In this document: one piece after another, positions 32,149 to 40,225 of the stretch
Position numbering within the stretch: the stretch's first letter is position 1
How the letters are laid out: each line of letters opens with the position of its first letter
Assembly (NCBI RefSeq): GCF_935822925.1
Contig: NZ_CAKXZS010000044.1
Location: 1-50,780, forward strand
Direction of reading: 5' to 3'
DNA: 50,780 nucleotides
Origin: Mesorhizobium ventifaucium
Lineage (GTDB): Bacteria > Pseudomonadota > Alphaproteobacteria > Rhizobiales > Rhizobiaceae
The notes under the pieces: model-generated
Told to the model about the DNA's origin: nothing
The model's input: the letters and a program-made list of their open reading frames with translations, nothing else
The model's database searches: none
Translations under genes and position numbers: made by a program

Positions 32149-32310
32149 ATGTCGAAACTCCTCGCGCTCGTTATCATTGCCATGATGGTCATCCAGTTGA
32201 TCAAGCCGCTCGGCTGGCCGGGGCTGAAGCGGCGCAGCGACTTCTGGAAACTGGCGGTGCTGGCGATGGCGGCAATGTCGATAACAGCCGCGCTGGGCCA
32301 TTGGACCTAA
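32149..32310 (+). CDS. small membrane protein, function unknown
   Basis: From the ATG at 32149 this encodes 53 residues: MSKLLALVIIAMMVIQLIKPLGWPGLKRR followed by a second hydrophobic stretch FWKLAVLAMAAMSITAALGHWT. Two transmembrane helices separated by a basic loop are expected. No family was recognised, although similar short two-helix proteins are annotated as hypothetical in rhizobia. It is flanked on both sides by palindromic repeats. A longer in-frame start at 32092 would read through a repeat and is less likely. Confidence 0.65.
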   Translation: MSKLLALVIIAMMVIQLIKPLGWPGLKRRSDFWKLAVLAMAAMSITAALGHWT

Positions 32311-32440
32311 TGCGCGTCGGCGTTCGACCGACCTCACGCGACGCGCTTTAGGTTGTTGTTTTATGCATGTCGCTATCACAAAACCGCTGCACACCCTCGG
32401 GTCAGGGCCCGAGGGCATGCTTTTGCGCGACATGCATTAG
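32308..32440. repeat. composite RIME repeat, long form with nested palindrome
   Basis: A GCGTCGGCG...CGACGCGC stem is followed by the ATGCATGTCG...CGACATGCAT palindrome. Relative to the copy at 33270-33375 about 26 bp are inserted after CTGCACAC, forming the inner hairpin CCTCGGG-TCAGG-GCCCGAGG. Confidence 0.75.
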
Positions 32441-32453
32441 GGCTGGCGGCCCG

Positions 32454-33185
32454 CTACGCGAGGCGTGGTTCGTTGGCCAGCACCAAATCGACCAGATGTT
32501 CGGCCCAGGCCCGGTAGCCGGCTTCCGAGGCGTGAAATCCGTCGGATGCAAAACCGGCTTCGGCATCGGTGATCGGCAGGCGCGGCGCCGGCACAGCGCC
32601 GCGTTCGAGGCAAAGGCGCTCGCCCATCCGGTTCATCTCGGCGGCGCGGATTTCCAGGATCTTTCCGAGCAGCGGCGGCATTGCCGGTGCGCGGGTGAAT
32701 TCCAGCACCGGCGACCACACCACGCGCGCCTCCGGCCATTTGGCGCGCAGCGCGTAGAGCAGGCCGCCAAAATCGCTTTTGAAGCGTGGCACCGAGTGAA
32801 AGTTCTTGGTGTCGTTGGTGCCGATGGCGAGCACGATATGCGTCCAGGGATCGGCCGACAGGTTGGGCAGCACATGATCGCGGACCTGGCCTGAGGTCGC
32901 CGAGTTGAAGCCGGCTGCCCGCCAGCGCACCGCACGGCCAGTGCGTTTCGAGATCAGCTCGGCCAGTTGCGCGGCCAGCCCGTACTCGGAATTGCCGATG
33001 CCGACCGAGGCCGCGGAAGAATCGCCAAGCATCAGAAGCGAAATCGCTGGCACCCGGCCCGAAATCTCATGCATGACAGGACCTTGCGCCGGCAGCATGC
33101 GGGTGGTGCGGCGGCGCACGCCAAGCCCCTGCCAGACATAGACCGGAAAGGCGAGCCAGGTGAGGAGGGCAAGAAAGCGCTGCAT
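32454..33185 (-). CDS. SGNH/GDSL hydrolase
   Basis: This 243-residue protein has an N-terminal hydrophobic anchor (FLALLTWLAFPVYVWQGLGV). Block I is LLMLGDSSAASVG with the nucleophile Ser56. Block III is VLAIGTNDTKNF (oxyanion Asn), and the block V-like SDGFHASEAGYRAWA has the catalytic Asp-x-x-His. It is therefore an esterase or lipase of the SGNH superfamily, probably held at the membrane facing the periplasm. The natural substrate is unknown. A tandem repeat of 17-bp units lies just upstream of its start. Confidence 0.92.
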   Translation of the reverse strand: MQRFLALLTWLAFPVYVWQGLGVRRRTTRMLPAQGPVMHEISGRVPAISLLMLGDSSAASVGIGNSEYGLAAQLAELISKRTGRAVRWRAAGFNSATSGQVRDHVLPNLSADPWTHIVLAIGTNDTKNFHSVPRFKSDFGGLLYALRAKWPEARVVWSPVLEFTRAPAMPPLLGKILEIRAAEMNRMGERLCLERGAVPAPRLPITDAEAGFASDGFHASEAGYRAWAEHLVDLVLANEPRLA

Positions 33186-33188
33186 CGA

Positions 33189-33252
33189 AAACCGTTAATG
33201 GGGGCAAACCGTTAATGGGGGCAAACCGTTAATGGGGCAAGTCCGTTAAGGG
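33189..33252. repeat. 17-bp tandem repeat AAACCGTTAATGGGGGC
   Basis: Units are at 33189-33205 and 33206-33222 (identical), 33223-33238 (one G shorter) and a degenerate half unit AAGTCCGTTAAGGG at 33239-33252. It begins 3 bp upstream of the SGNH hydrolase start codon and so occupies its ribosome-binding region. Confidence 0.85.
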
Positions 33253-33269
33253 CATAGCGAGCAGCATCA

Positions 33270-33375
33270 AAGCGCCTCGCGTTCGACCGATCTCACGCGA
33301 CGCGCTTTAGGTTGTTTGTTTTATGCATGTCGTCATCGCAGAACCGCTGCACACTTTTGCGCGACATGCATTAGC
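33270..33375. repeat. composite RIME repeat
   Basis: AAAGCGCCTCGCG...CGCGACGCGCTTT stem followed by the ATGCATGTCG...CGACATGCAT palindrome with core AACCGCTGCACACTTTTGCG. It has the same two-part structure as 4001-4108 and 32308-32440. Confidence 0.75.
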
Positions 33376-33420
33376 GCATATCGGGCCAGAGGCGAAAGAC
33401 CTTGCGTCGACGGCCCATCG

Positions 33421-34161
33421 TCAATGGCAACAGGCGTCCTGCATCTCGGGCATGTCTGCATATTCATCGTGCAGCCGCACCCAGTCCATCAGGCTGTGGT
33501 GGGGACCCGTCTCGTTGCGGCCCTTCGGCGTCAGGTCGAGATAGTGATAGGCGCCGATCAGCGGATCGCCGCCCCTGGAGCGCGACATGAAGGTCAGGAA
33601 GATGTCGCCGTTCTCATCCCTGTAGAACACGCTGATGCCGGGAAGGTCCTTCGATTTCAGCGCGCGCTGCTGGAAATTGTAGATCGTGTCGCCGGATGCG
33701 ATCTGCTTGTCGGTGAAGGACACCTGCATGTCGAAGTTGAAGTCCGAAGCGTAGGACGACACCCAGTCGAATTTCCAGCCCATGCGCTGTTTGTAGGGCA
33801 GAAATTCGGCTAGCGGCGCCCGCGAGATCACGATCAGCGACACATCGTGGTGCTTGAGGTGCTGGTTGGCGCCGTCGATGTGGTCGGCAAGGAAGGAACA
33901 GCCTTCGCAACGGTAGTCGGCGCCCGGCCCGAACATGAAGTGGTAGACGATCAGCTGATTCGCGCCGGCGAATAGGTCAGCCAGGTTCTTCGGCCCTTGT
34001 TCGGTCTCGAAGACATAGTCCTTCCGGATCTTCAACCAAGGCAATTCCCGCCGTTCGGCGGCGATGCGGTCGCGAAATCGCGTCAATTCCTTCTCACGCG
34101 CCAGATGCGCCTTGTGCGCCTGGAACCAGTCTTCCCGTGAAACGATCTTGTTGTTTGGCAT
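33421..34161 (-). CDS. DUF899 thioredoxin-like family protein
   Basis: From the ATG at 34161 (MPNNKIVSREDWFQAHKAHL) the protein has 246 residues. The pattern ELTRFRDRIAAERRELPWLKIRKDYVFE, GPKNLADLFAGANQLIVYHFMFGP and YRCEGCSFLADHID is typical of DUF899, a thioredoxin-fold family. The CEGC pair is at the active-site position of thioredoxin-like proteins. Other features are SRAPLAEFLPYKQRMGWKFDWVSSYASDFNFD and a C-terminal WVRLHDEY. The family's biochemical role is not established. It ends in a CCH tail. Confidence 0.92.
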   Translation of the reverse strand: MPNNKIVSREDWFQAHKAHLAREKELTRFRDRIAAERRELPWLKIRKDYVFETEQGPKNLADLFAGANQLIVYHFMFGPGADYRCEGCSFLADHIDGANQHLKHHDVSLIVISRAPLAEFLPYKQRMGWKFDWVSSYASDFNFDMQVSFTDKQIASGDTIYNFQQRALKSKDLPGISVFYRDENGDIFLTFMSRSRGGDPLIGAYHYLDLTPKGRNETGPHHSLMDWVRLHDEYADMPEMQDACCH

Positions 34162-34242
34162 CCGACTGCTCCTCTTGAGTCCCAAGGACGTTTGGGTTCA
34201 ACGCAAGTCGACACGGCCGGTCGCGTTTTTTGGGAGCATATG

Positions 34243-34267
34243 GAACCCGGGCAGATGGCCCGGGTTC
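34243..34267. terminator. perfect 10-bp hairpin downstream of fba
   Basis: GAACCCGGGC and GCCCGGGTTC surround AGATG. It lies 23 bp after the fba stop on the minus strand. No T run follows directly, so it may work as an RNA-stabilising 3' end as well as a terminator. Confidence 0.55.
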
Positions 34268-34289
34268 GGCCGGGGTAGAAAAAATACGG

Positions 34290-35315
34290 TTAGGCGGCCT
34301 GTTCCAGTTCCGGCTGCCATTTGCCAAGCGCTGCCAGATGGTTCATCTGGGCGCGGTGGGCGAAGGCGGCCTGGGCAGCGGCGACGTTGGCCGCCTTACC
34401 GCTCCATGCCTTCTGCGGCGCCGCCTGCAAGGCGCGGCCATAGGAGAAGGTCAATTTCCACGGATGCGGGCCGATGGCGTTGATGGCGTTGAGGTTGGCG
34501 GTCGCCTCCTCATCCGATTGCCCACCCGAGAGAAAGGCGATGCCGCCAATCGCTGCCGGGACCGTTTCGCGGAACAGTTTTATGGTCTTTTCGGCGACTT
34601 CTTCGGGGCTGCTGGTGTTGCCAGACTTCTTGCCGGCGAGAACCATGTTCGGCTTCAGAATGGTGCCTTCAAGGACGACGCGGGCGGCGTAGAGCTCGGT
34701 GTAGAGTTTCGTTAGCGTTGCCTTGCTGATCTCGTAGCAGGTGCCGATGTCGTGGGCGCCGTCCATCAGCACCTCCGGCTCGACGATCGGCACGATGCCG
34801 GCCTCCTGGCAGAGCGCCGCATAGCGGGCGAGCGCATGGGCGTTCGAGCCGATCGACGTGGCGGAGGGCACGCCTTTGGCGACGTCGATGTCGATCACTG
34901 CACGCCATTTGGCGAAACGGGCGCCGAGCGTGTAATAGTCGGCGAGCCGCTCGCGCAGGCCGTCGAGGCCTTCGGTGATGGTGTCGCCGGGGTACCCGGC
35001 CAGAGGCTTGGCGCCGGCATCGACCTTGATGCCTGGAATGGCGCCGGTCGCCTTGATAATGTCGACCAGTGGCGTGCCGTCGGCGGCTTTCTGGCGAATG
35101 GTCTCGTCATAGAGGATGACGCCGGAGATGTATCTGGTCATCGCTTCCTTGGCGCGGAACATCATCTCGCGATAGTCGCGGCGGCTGTCGGCGGTCGATT
35201 CGACGCCGATGACGTCGAAACGCTTCTTAATGGTGCCGGAACTCTCGTCGGCGGCCAAAAGACCCTTGCCGTCGGCCACCATCGCAGCGGCAATGTCCTC
35301 GAGACGTTCGCTCAT
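34290..35315 (-). CDS. fba: fructose-bisphosphate aldolase, class I
   Basis: This cytosolic enzyme cleaves or forms fructose 1,6-bisphosphate in glycolysis and gluconeogenesis. From the ATG at 35315, after an AGGAGGATGCACA site, the product has 341 residues. It has the class I features: GKGLLAADESSGTIKKRF near residues 17-34, YRFAKWRAVI-like GARFAKWRAVIDI, VPIVEPEVLMDG, VLEGTILKPNMVL with the Schiff-base Lys, and FLSGGQSDEEAT. It stands close to pgk, gap and tkt on the same strand, forming a dispersed central-carbon cluster. Confidence 0.96.
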   Translation of the reverse strand: MSERLEDIAAAMVADGKGLLAADESSGTIKKRFDVIGVESTADSRRDYREMMFRAKEAMTRYISGVILYDETIRQKAADGTPLVDIIKATGAIPGIKVDAGAKPLAGYPGDTITEGLDGLRERLADYYTLGARFAKWRAVIDIDVAKGVPSATSIGSNAHALARYAALCQEAGIVPIVEPEVLMDGAHDIGTCYEISKATLTKLYTELYAARVVLEGTILKPNMVLAGKKSGNTSSPEEVAEKTIKLFRETVPAAIGGIAFLSGGQSDEEATANLNAINAIGPHPWKLTFSYGRALQAAPQKAWSGKAANVAAAQAAFAHRAQMNHLAALGKWQPELEQAA

Positions 35316-35468
35316 TGTGCATCCTCCTGAACAGGTTGTTCCAACAGTGTAAAACATCCGGGCTAGCAGACCACTAGAGCAAGGCAGGTTCAAGTCCAAC
35401 CATTCCGAGTGGAAAACTCGAATCGATTGAAACGCGCAAACGCCCTCGTTCGCCTGTCGCCCAGGGCC

Positions 35469-36665
35469 TCAGCGCTTCAGCACATCGACACCGGGCAGCG
35501 GCTTGCCTTCCATCCATTCCAGGAAGGCACCGCCGGCGGTCGAGACATAGGTGAAGTCGTCGGCGACGCCGGCATGGTTGAGGGCGGCCACCGTGTCGCC
35601 GCCACCTGCCACCGAGATCAATTTGCCGGCCTTGGTGCGGCCCGCGGCGTGCCTGGCCGCCGCCACCGTCGCCCGGTCGAATGGCTCGATCTCGAAGGCG
35701 CCGAGCGGGCCGTTCCAGACCAGCGTCGCGGCGCGGTCGATCCAGTCTGCAACGGTCTTCACGGTCTTTTCGCCGACATCGAGGATCATGGCATCGGCCG
35801 GCACCTCCGATATGGCGACGGTTTCGCTGGCGGCGCCCGCCTTGAATTCCCTGGCGACGACACCGTCGACCGGCAGGATGACGGCGCAGCCGGCTTCGGC
35901 CGCCTCGATCATGATCTGCTTGGCGGTGTTGGCGAGATCATGCTCGCACAGCGATTTTCCGACGGCGGTGCCGCGCGCGGCGAGGAAGGTGTTGGCCATG
36001 CCGCCGCCGATGACCAGCGCGTCGACCTTTTTCACCAGATTCATCAGGAGGTCGATCTTGCTCGACACCTTGGCGCCGCCGACGATGGCGACGACGGGGC
36101 GGACGGGATTGCCGAGGCCCTTTTCCAGCGCGTCGAGCTCGGCCTGCATGGTACGACCGGCGAAAGCCGGCAACAACTGCGCAAGCCCTTCCGTCGACGA
36201 ATGGGCGCGGTGGGCGGCGGAAAAGGCATCGTTGACGAAGATGTCGCCATTGGCGGCCAGCTTTTCGGTGAAGGCCGGGTCGTTCTTCTCCTCGGCCTTG
36301 TAGAAGCGGGTGTTTTCGAGCAGCAGCACGTCGCCGTTGTTCATGGCGGCGACGGCGCTCGCGGCCTTGTCGCCGATGCAATCCGCCGCGAAGCCGACCG
36401 GGCGGCCGAGCACCTCCGCGGCCGCCTTGGCGATCGGCTCAAGCGAGAATTCGGGCGAAGGTCCATCCTTGGGGCGGCCGAAATGGGCAAGCAGGATGAC
36501 CTTGGCGCCCTTGCCGGAAAGCTCGGCGATGGTCGGCGCGATGCGCTCGATGCGGGTGGCGTCGGTGACCTTGCCGTCGGCGACGGGAACGTTGAGGTCG
36601 ACGCGTACCAGCACACGCCTGCCGTCGATATTACCAATGTCGTCCAGTGTCTTGAAGCCGGCCAT
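35469..36665 (-). CDS. pgk: phosphoglycerate kinase
   Basis: The enzyme transfers phosphate between 1,3-bisphosphoglycerate and ADP. The ATG at 36665 follows a GAAAGGGATCAGC site and yields 398 residues, the normal length. Landmarks are VLVRVDLNVPVADGKVTD, LLAHFGRPKDG, LLLENTRFYKAEEKND, FVNDAFSAAHRAHSS, VAIVGGAKVSSKI near residue 192, and the ATP-site SVAGGGDTVAAL. Residues upstream of this start in frame overlap other DNA with no family similarity. It lies 109 bp from the K+/H+ antiporter gene on the same strand. Confidence 0.97.
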   Translation of the reverse strand: MAGFKTLDDIGNIDGRRVLVRVDLNVPVADGKVTDATRIERIAPTIAELSGKGAKVILLAHFGRPKDGPSPEFSLEPIAKAAAEVLGRPVGFAADCIGDKAASAVAAMNNGDVLLLENTRFYKAEEKNDPAFTEKLAANGDIFVNDAFSAAHRAHSSTEGLAQLLPAFAGRTMQAELDALEKGLGNPVRPVVAIVGGAKVSSKIDLLMNLVKKVDALVIGGGMANTFLAARGTAVGKSLCEHDLANTAKQIMIEAAEAGCAVILPVDGVVAREFKAGAASETVAISEVPADAMILDVGEKTVKTVADWIDRAATLVWNGPLGAFEIEPFDRATVAAARHAAGRTKAGKLISVAGGGDTVAALNHAGVADDFTYVSTAGGAFLEWMEGKPLPGVDVLKR

Positions 36666-36774
36666 GCTGATCCCTTTCGTAAAAAACGCCGGGACCTTAA
36701 CCCGCACCAACGACGATGCAAGACCTGCAGTGGTACTACGCAACAGATTTGAGCAGCGCCCGTGTCGGTGGCCG

Positions 36775-38664
36775 TCAGCCCTCGCCGGTTGCCTTTTCCA
36801 CCACCGGCCGCCCACCGGGGTCCAAGTCCACCGGGGCCTCGGGATCCAGCTTTTTGGTCCGCTTGCGCCAATTGCGAACAAAGGCAGCGATGCGGTCGGC
36901 GATTTCGCCGGCACTCAGGAACACCGGCACCCGCGCCACCGGCGCGGTCGGCTCGAGGGAAAGACCGAGACCGGTGATCCTGCCCTTGTCGTCGACGTCG
37001 CGGACGATCAGCTCGATCGGACCAATCAGCACGCGGTCGGCATATTCGGCATGGCCGCCGAGCCGCGCCGTCACCAGGTCGCCGACGGTCAGCTTGCGTT
37101 CCTCCTCGGTCAGGCCCGGCGTGTAAGCGGCTTCCAGTTCCGCAGCGGAGCGCGCCGGATCGACGGCGAAGGCGCCGAAGAAGTCCGCATCCTCGGGATC
37201 GACCACGGCGCGGCTGGCGAACAGCTTGTCGAGCAGGGCCGGATAGCGATCCGGCACGAAGATGTAGACATGGTCGCCGGCGGCGAGCCTGCCCATGTCC
37301 TGGAAGCGCATCGAGCGGCCGTCGCGCAGCACCAGCGAAGGCCGCGCCCAGCGCGGAATGCGCTCGCCGCGCGCCACCGGGCTGCCTGGTGCTACGCGAT
37401 AGGCGAGTAGTTCGTGATGGGCGGAGCCAGGCAATTCGAGTTCGACCTTGTCCAACGGACCCAGGCGGGCGGGCACGATCAGGCCGAGGCGGCGCGCCAG
37501 CGGTCCGACGGTCCATCCCTGGATGACCAGCGATACCAACACCACGATGAAGGCGGTGTTGAAGATGAGGCGGCCATTCTCAAGACCGCCAAGCAGCGGC
37601 GTGATGGCCAGCAGGATCGACACGGCGCCACGCAGGCCCACCCATGAGACGAAGGCGACTTCCGGGCGCGGCAGACGAAACGGCATCAGGCAAAGCCAGA
37701 CGGCGATCGGCCGCGCCACGAATATCAGGAACAGGCCCAGCAGCACCGCCGGCAGCAGGATCGCCGGAAATTGCGAGGGCGTCGCGAACAGGCCGAGGAT
37801 CAGGAACATGATGATCTGCGCCAGCCACGACATGCCGTCCTGGAAGCGCTTGAGGATTGTGACGGCGCGGATGTCGGAATTGCCGGCAACGAGGCCGGCG
37901 AGATAGACCGCCAGAAAGCCGGAGCCGCCAATGGCGCCGGCGGCGGCGAACACCATCAGCGACAGCGTCAGCACGAAGATCGGCAGCAGCCCGTGGTCGA
38001 GATTGAGCCGTTCGACGAGACGAACGATGGCGAGGCCGCCGAAAATGCCGACGATGGCGCCAAGCCCCATGTTGAGAAGGAAGCCGAGAACCAGGTCGGT
38101 AACCAGCACCCTGGCCTCGGGGCTGGCGTTGGCGGCGATGATCTCGACCAGGCTTATGGTCAGGAAGATGGCGATCGGGTCATTGGTGCCGGATTCCACC
38201 TCGAGCGTGGAACGCACGCGTTCGCGCAAATTGATCTCGCCGGCGCGCAACAGGAAGAACACCGCTGCGGCGTCGGTCGAGGCGACAGCGGCCCCGAGCA
38301 GGAAGGATTCCAGCCAGCTGAGATCGAGCAGATAATGGGCGACGCCGCCGAACAGTCCAGTGGTCAAAAGGACGCCGATGGTCGCCAGCGACAGCGCCGG
38401 TCCGGCCGCCTGGCGCAAGGCGTTGAGCGGCGTGCCGAAACCGGAATCGAACAGGATGACCGCCAGCGCCAGTGAGCCGGCAAAATAAGCCAGCCGCGCA
38501 TTGTCGAACTGGATGCCGAGGCCGTCGGTTCCAGTGGCCAGGCCAATGCAGAGAAACAGCAGCAAGAGGGGCGCGCCGAAGCGGAAGGCGATCAGGCTCG
38601 AAAACGCGGCGGCGACGACGAGTGCGGCGCCGACCAGCGTCACGAGATAGATCGCATGCTCCAT
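36775..38664 (-). CDS. potassium/proton antiporter (CPA1, NhaP2/CvrA type)
   Basis: This 629-residue inner-membrane protein exchanges monovalent cations for protons. Twelve or so helices fill residues 1-395. They contain GAAVASTDAAAVFFLL and VESGTNDPIAIFLTI (the conserved TD and ND pairs of CPA1 exchangers) and WVGLRGAVSILLAI near residue 340. The cytoplasmic tail has an RCK_C/TrkA_C domain (about 420-490, YRVAPGSPVARGERIPRWARPSLVLRDGR) and a transporter-associated CorC_HlyC-like stretch near 550-590. The composition matches NhaP2 (CvrA) of enteric bacteria. Confidence 0.93.
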   Translation of the reverse strand: MEHAIYLVTLVGAALVVAAAFSSLIAFRFGAPLLLLFLCIGLATGTDGLGIQFDNARLAYFAGSLALAVILFDSGFGTPLNALRQAAGPALSLATIGVLLTTGLFGGVAHYLLDLSWLESFLLGAAVASTDAAAVFFLLRAGEINLRERVRSTLEVESGTNDPIAIFLTISLVEIIAANASPEARVLVTDLVLGFLLNMGLGAIVGIFGGLAIVRLVERLNLDHGLLPIFVLTLSLMVFAAAGAIGGSGFLAVYLAGLVAGNSDIRAVTILKRFQDGMSWLAQIIMFLILGLFATPSQFPAILLPAVLLGLFLIFVARPIAVWLCLMPFRLPRPEVAFVSWVGLRGAVSILLAITPLLGGLENGRLIFNTAFIVVLVSLVIQGWTVGPLARRLGLIVPARLGPLDKVELELPGSAHHELLAYRVAPGSPVARGERIPRWARPSLVLRDGRSMRFQDMGRLAAGDHVYIFVPDRYPALLDKLFASRAVVDPEDADFFGAFAVDPARSAAELEAAYTPGLTEEERKLTVGDLVTARLGGHAEYADRVLIGPIELIVRDVDDKGRITGLGLSLEPTAPVARVPVFLSAGEIADRIAAFVRNWRKRTKKLDPEAPVDLDPGGRPVVEKATGEG

Positions 38665-38775
38665 CCGCCAATTGCCCCTCGAAATTCGTGTTCCTCTCGC
38701 TTTACGGGAGAGTGAGGCGAAGACATGACCGGTGCAAGGCGTGAGGGTGGTTTTTTGCGCTATGCCGCTCCAACT

Positions 38776-38833
38776 TCGTCATCCTGGGGTCTGCGCCGCG
38801 TCGCTTCGCTCCTTGCTCCGCTCCCGGATGTCG
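38776..38833. repeat. partial dispersed repeat (CGTCATCCTGGGGTCTGCG type)
   Basis: CTTCGTCATCCTGGGGTCTGCG then CGCCGCGTCGCTTCGCTCC, similar in composition to a repeat seen often between Mesorhizobium genes. Only one copy occurs here, so the call rests on recognition of the type. Confidence 0.45.
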
Positions 38834-38902
38834 AAGCGCGATGGTCGTTCAGGCCACTCTCCCAAGACATGCGATCTCACGATACAAGGCCGCGAGCGAA
38901 CG

Positions 38903-39010
38903 GCTAGAGCGGTTCATCGTTCCACGGAAACGCCGAACCGCTCTATCTCCTTGTTTTTGCGCAATTCCGGACGGAAAACCGTTTCACACTTTTCCTGGAA
39001 TTGCTCAAAA
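38903..39010. repeat. RIME-type palindrome (AGAGCGG family)
   Basis: AGAGCGGTTC...GAACCGCTCT hairpin followed by TTTTTGCGCAATTCCGGACGG and a GGAATTGCTC end. It is the reverse-oriented counterpart of the repeat at 1-120. Confidence 0.75.
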
Positions 39011-39037
39011 AAAACGCCCGGACAGGCCGGGCGTTTT
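39011..39037 (-). terminator. intrinsic terminator of gap
   Basis: AAAACGCCCGG and CCGGGCGTTTT form an 11-bp perfect stem around ACAGG. Read on the minus strand the stem is followed by a run of eight Ts. It lies 27 bp after the gap stop. Confidence 0.9.
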
Positions 39038-39063
39038 CAAGTCGCAAGAAGATGGTTATGCGG

Positions 39064-40074
39064 TCAGGCGATGGTCTTGCCGAAGGCGACTGCGGTGTCG
39101 GCCATGCGGTTGGAAAAACCCCATTCATTGTCGTACCAGGACAGCACCGAAACGAAATTGCCGTCCATGACCTTGGTCTGGTCGAGCGCCATGATCGAGG
39201 AATGCGGATCGTGGTTGAAGTCGATCGATACGTTCGGATGACGGGTGACGGCGAGAACGCCCTTCAGCTTGCCGTTGGAGGCGGCGATCACCGCCTCGTT
39301 GATTTCCTGCACCGTGGTCGAACGCTTGGCGATGAACTTGAAATCGACGACCGAGACGTTCGGGGTCGGCACGCGGATGGAGATGCCGTCGAGCTTGCCC
39401 TTGAGGTCGGGCAGCACCAGGCCGATCGCCTTGGCCGCGCCGGTCGAGGTCGGGATCTGCGACAGCGCCGCGGCGCGGGCGCGGTAGAGATCCTTGTGCA
39501 TGGTGTCGAGCGTCGGCTGGTCGCCGGTGTAGGAGTGGATCGTCGTCATCATGCCCTTCTCGATGCCGACGGCCTCATGCAGCACGGCTGCCAGCGGTGC
39601 CAGGCAGTTGGTGGTGCAGGAGGCATTCGAGATGACGATATGGTCCTTGGTCAGCTTGTCATGGTTGATGCCATAGACGACGGTGAGGTCAGCGCCCTCG
39701 GCCGGCGCCGAGACGAGGACGCGCTTGGCGCCGGCGGTCAGGTGCGCAGCCGCCTTGTCGCGGGCGGTGAAGATGCCGGTGCATTCGAGCGCGATATCGA
39801 TGCCGAGATCCTTCCACGGCAGCTGCGTCGGGTCCTTGATCGCGGTGACCTTGAATTTTTCGGTGCCGACGGTGATCTGGTCACCGTCGACCGTCACTTC
39901 ATGCGGGAAGCGGCCATGCACGCTGTCGTAGCGCAGCAGATGCGCATTGGTCTCGACCGGGCCGAGGTCGTTGACGGCGACGACATCGATGTCCTTGCGG
40001 CCGGATTCGTGGATGGCGCGCAGGATGTTGCGGCCGATGCGGCCGAATCCGTTGATGGCAACTCTGACGGTCAT
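39064..40074 (-). CDS. gap: glyceraldehyde-3-phosphate dehydrogenase, type I
   Basis: GAPDH oxidises glyceraldehyde 3-phosphate with NAD(P)+ and phosphate. The 336-residue protein has the dinucleotide fold INGFGRIGRN at residues 7-16, VNDLG at 34-38 (a coenzyme-preference region), the active-site Cys153 in SNASCTTNCLAPL, and TGAAKAIGLVLPDLKGKLDG near 210. WYDNEWGFSNRM closes the protein. A strong terminator follows. The tkt gene lies 151 bp upstream on the same strand. Confidence 0.97.
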   Translation of the reverse strand: MTVRVAINGFGRIGRNILRAIHESGRKDIDVVAVNDLGPVETNAHLLRYDSVHGRFPHEVTVDGDQITVGTEKFKVTAIKDPTQLPWKDLGIDIALECTGIFTARDKAAAHLTAGAKRVLVSAPAEGADLTVVYGINHDKLTKDHIVISNASCTTNCLAPLAAVLHEAVGIEKGMMTTIHSYTGDQPTLDTMHKDLYRARAAALSQIPTSTGAAKAIGLVLPDLKGKLDGISIRVPTPNVSVVDFKFIAKRSTTVQEINEAVIAASNGKLKGVLAVTRHPNVSIDFNHDPHSSIMALDQTKVMDGNFVSVLSWYDNEWGFSNRMADTAVAFGKTIA

Positions 40075-40225
40075 TTTTCTCTCCCTGGGAGTTGGAGGCC
40101 GAAGATCAAGTCCGCAGCTTCATAACGGCGGGCTGGCAAAGAATCCAGCCGTCGACGGGTTGGATTTAAGTCCACCAGACGAGGCTGCCCGCAAAACCGC
40201 TATGCGTCTTCGCGGGCGTCTGGCT

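Larger units (their letters stand above)
38665..39063. other. 399-bp gene-free gap made of repeats and a terminator
   Basis: No gene was found. The gap contains the promoter side of the antiporter gene, a segment resembling a common rhizobial repeat (38776-38833), an AGAGCGG RIME copy (38903-39010) and the gap terminator (39011-39037). Confidence 0.7.

Noticed and set aside
33189..33252. CRISPR-like array
   Set aside because: The repeats are directly adjacent with no spacers, so it is a tandem repeat.
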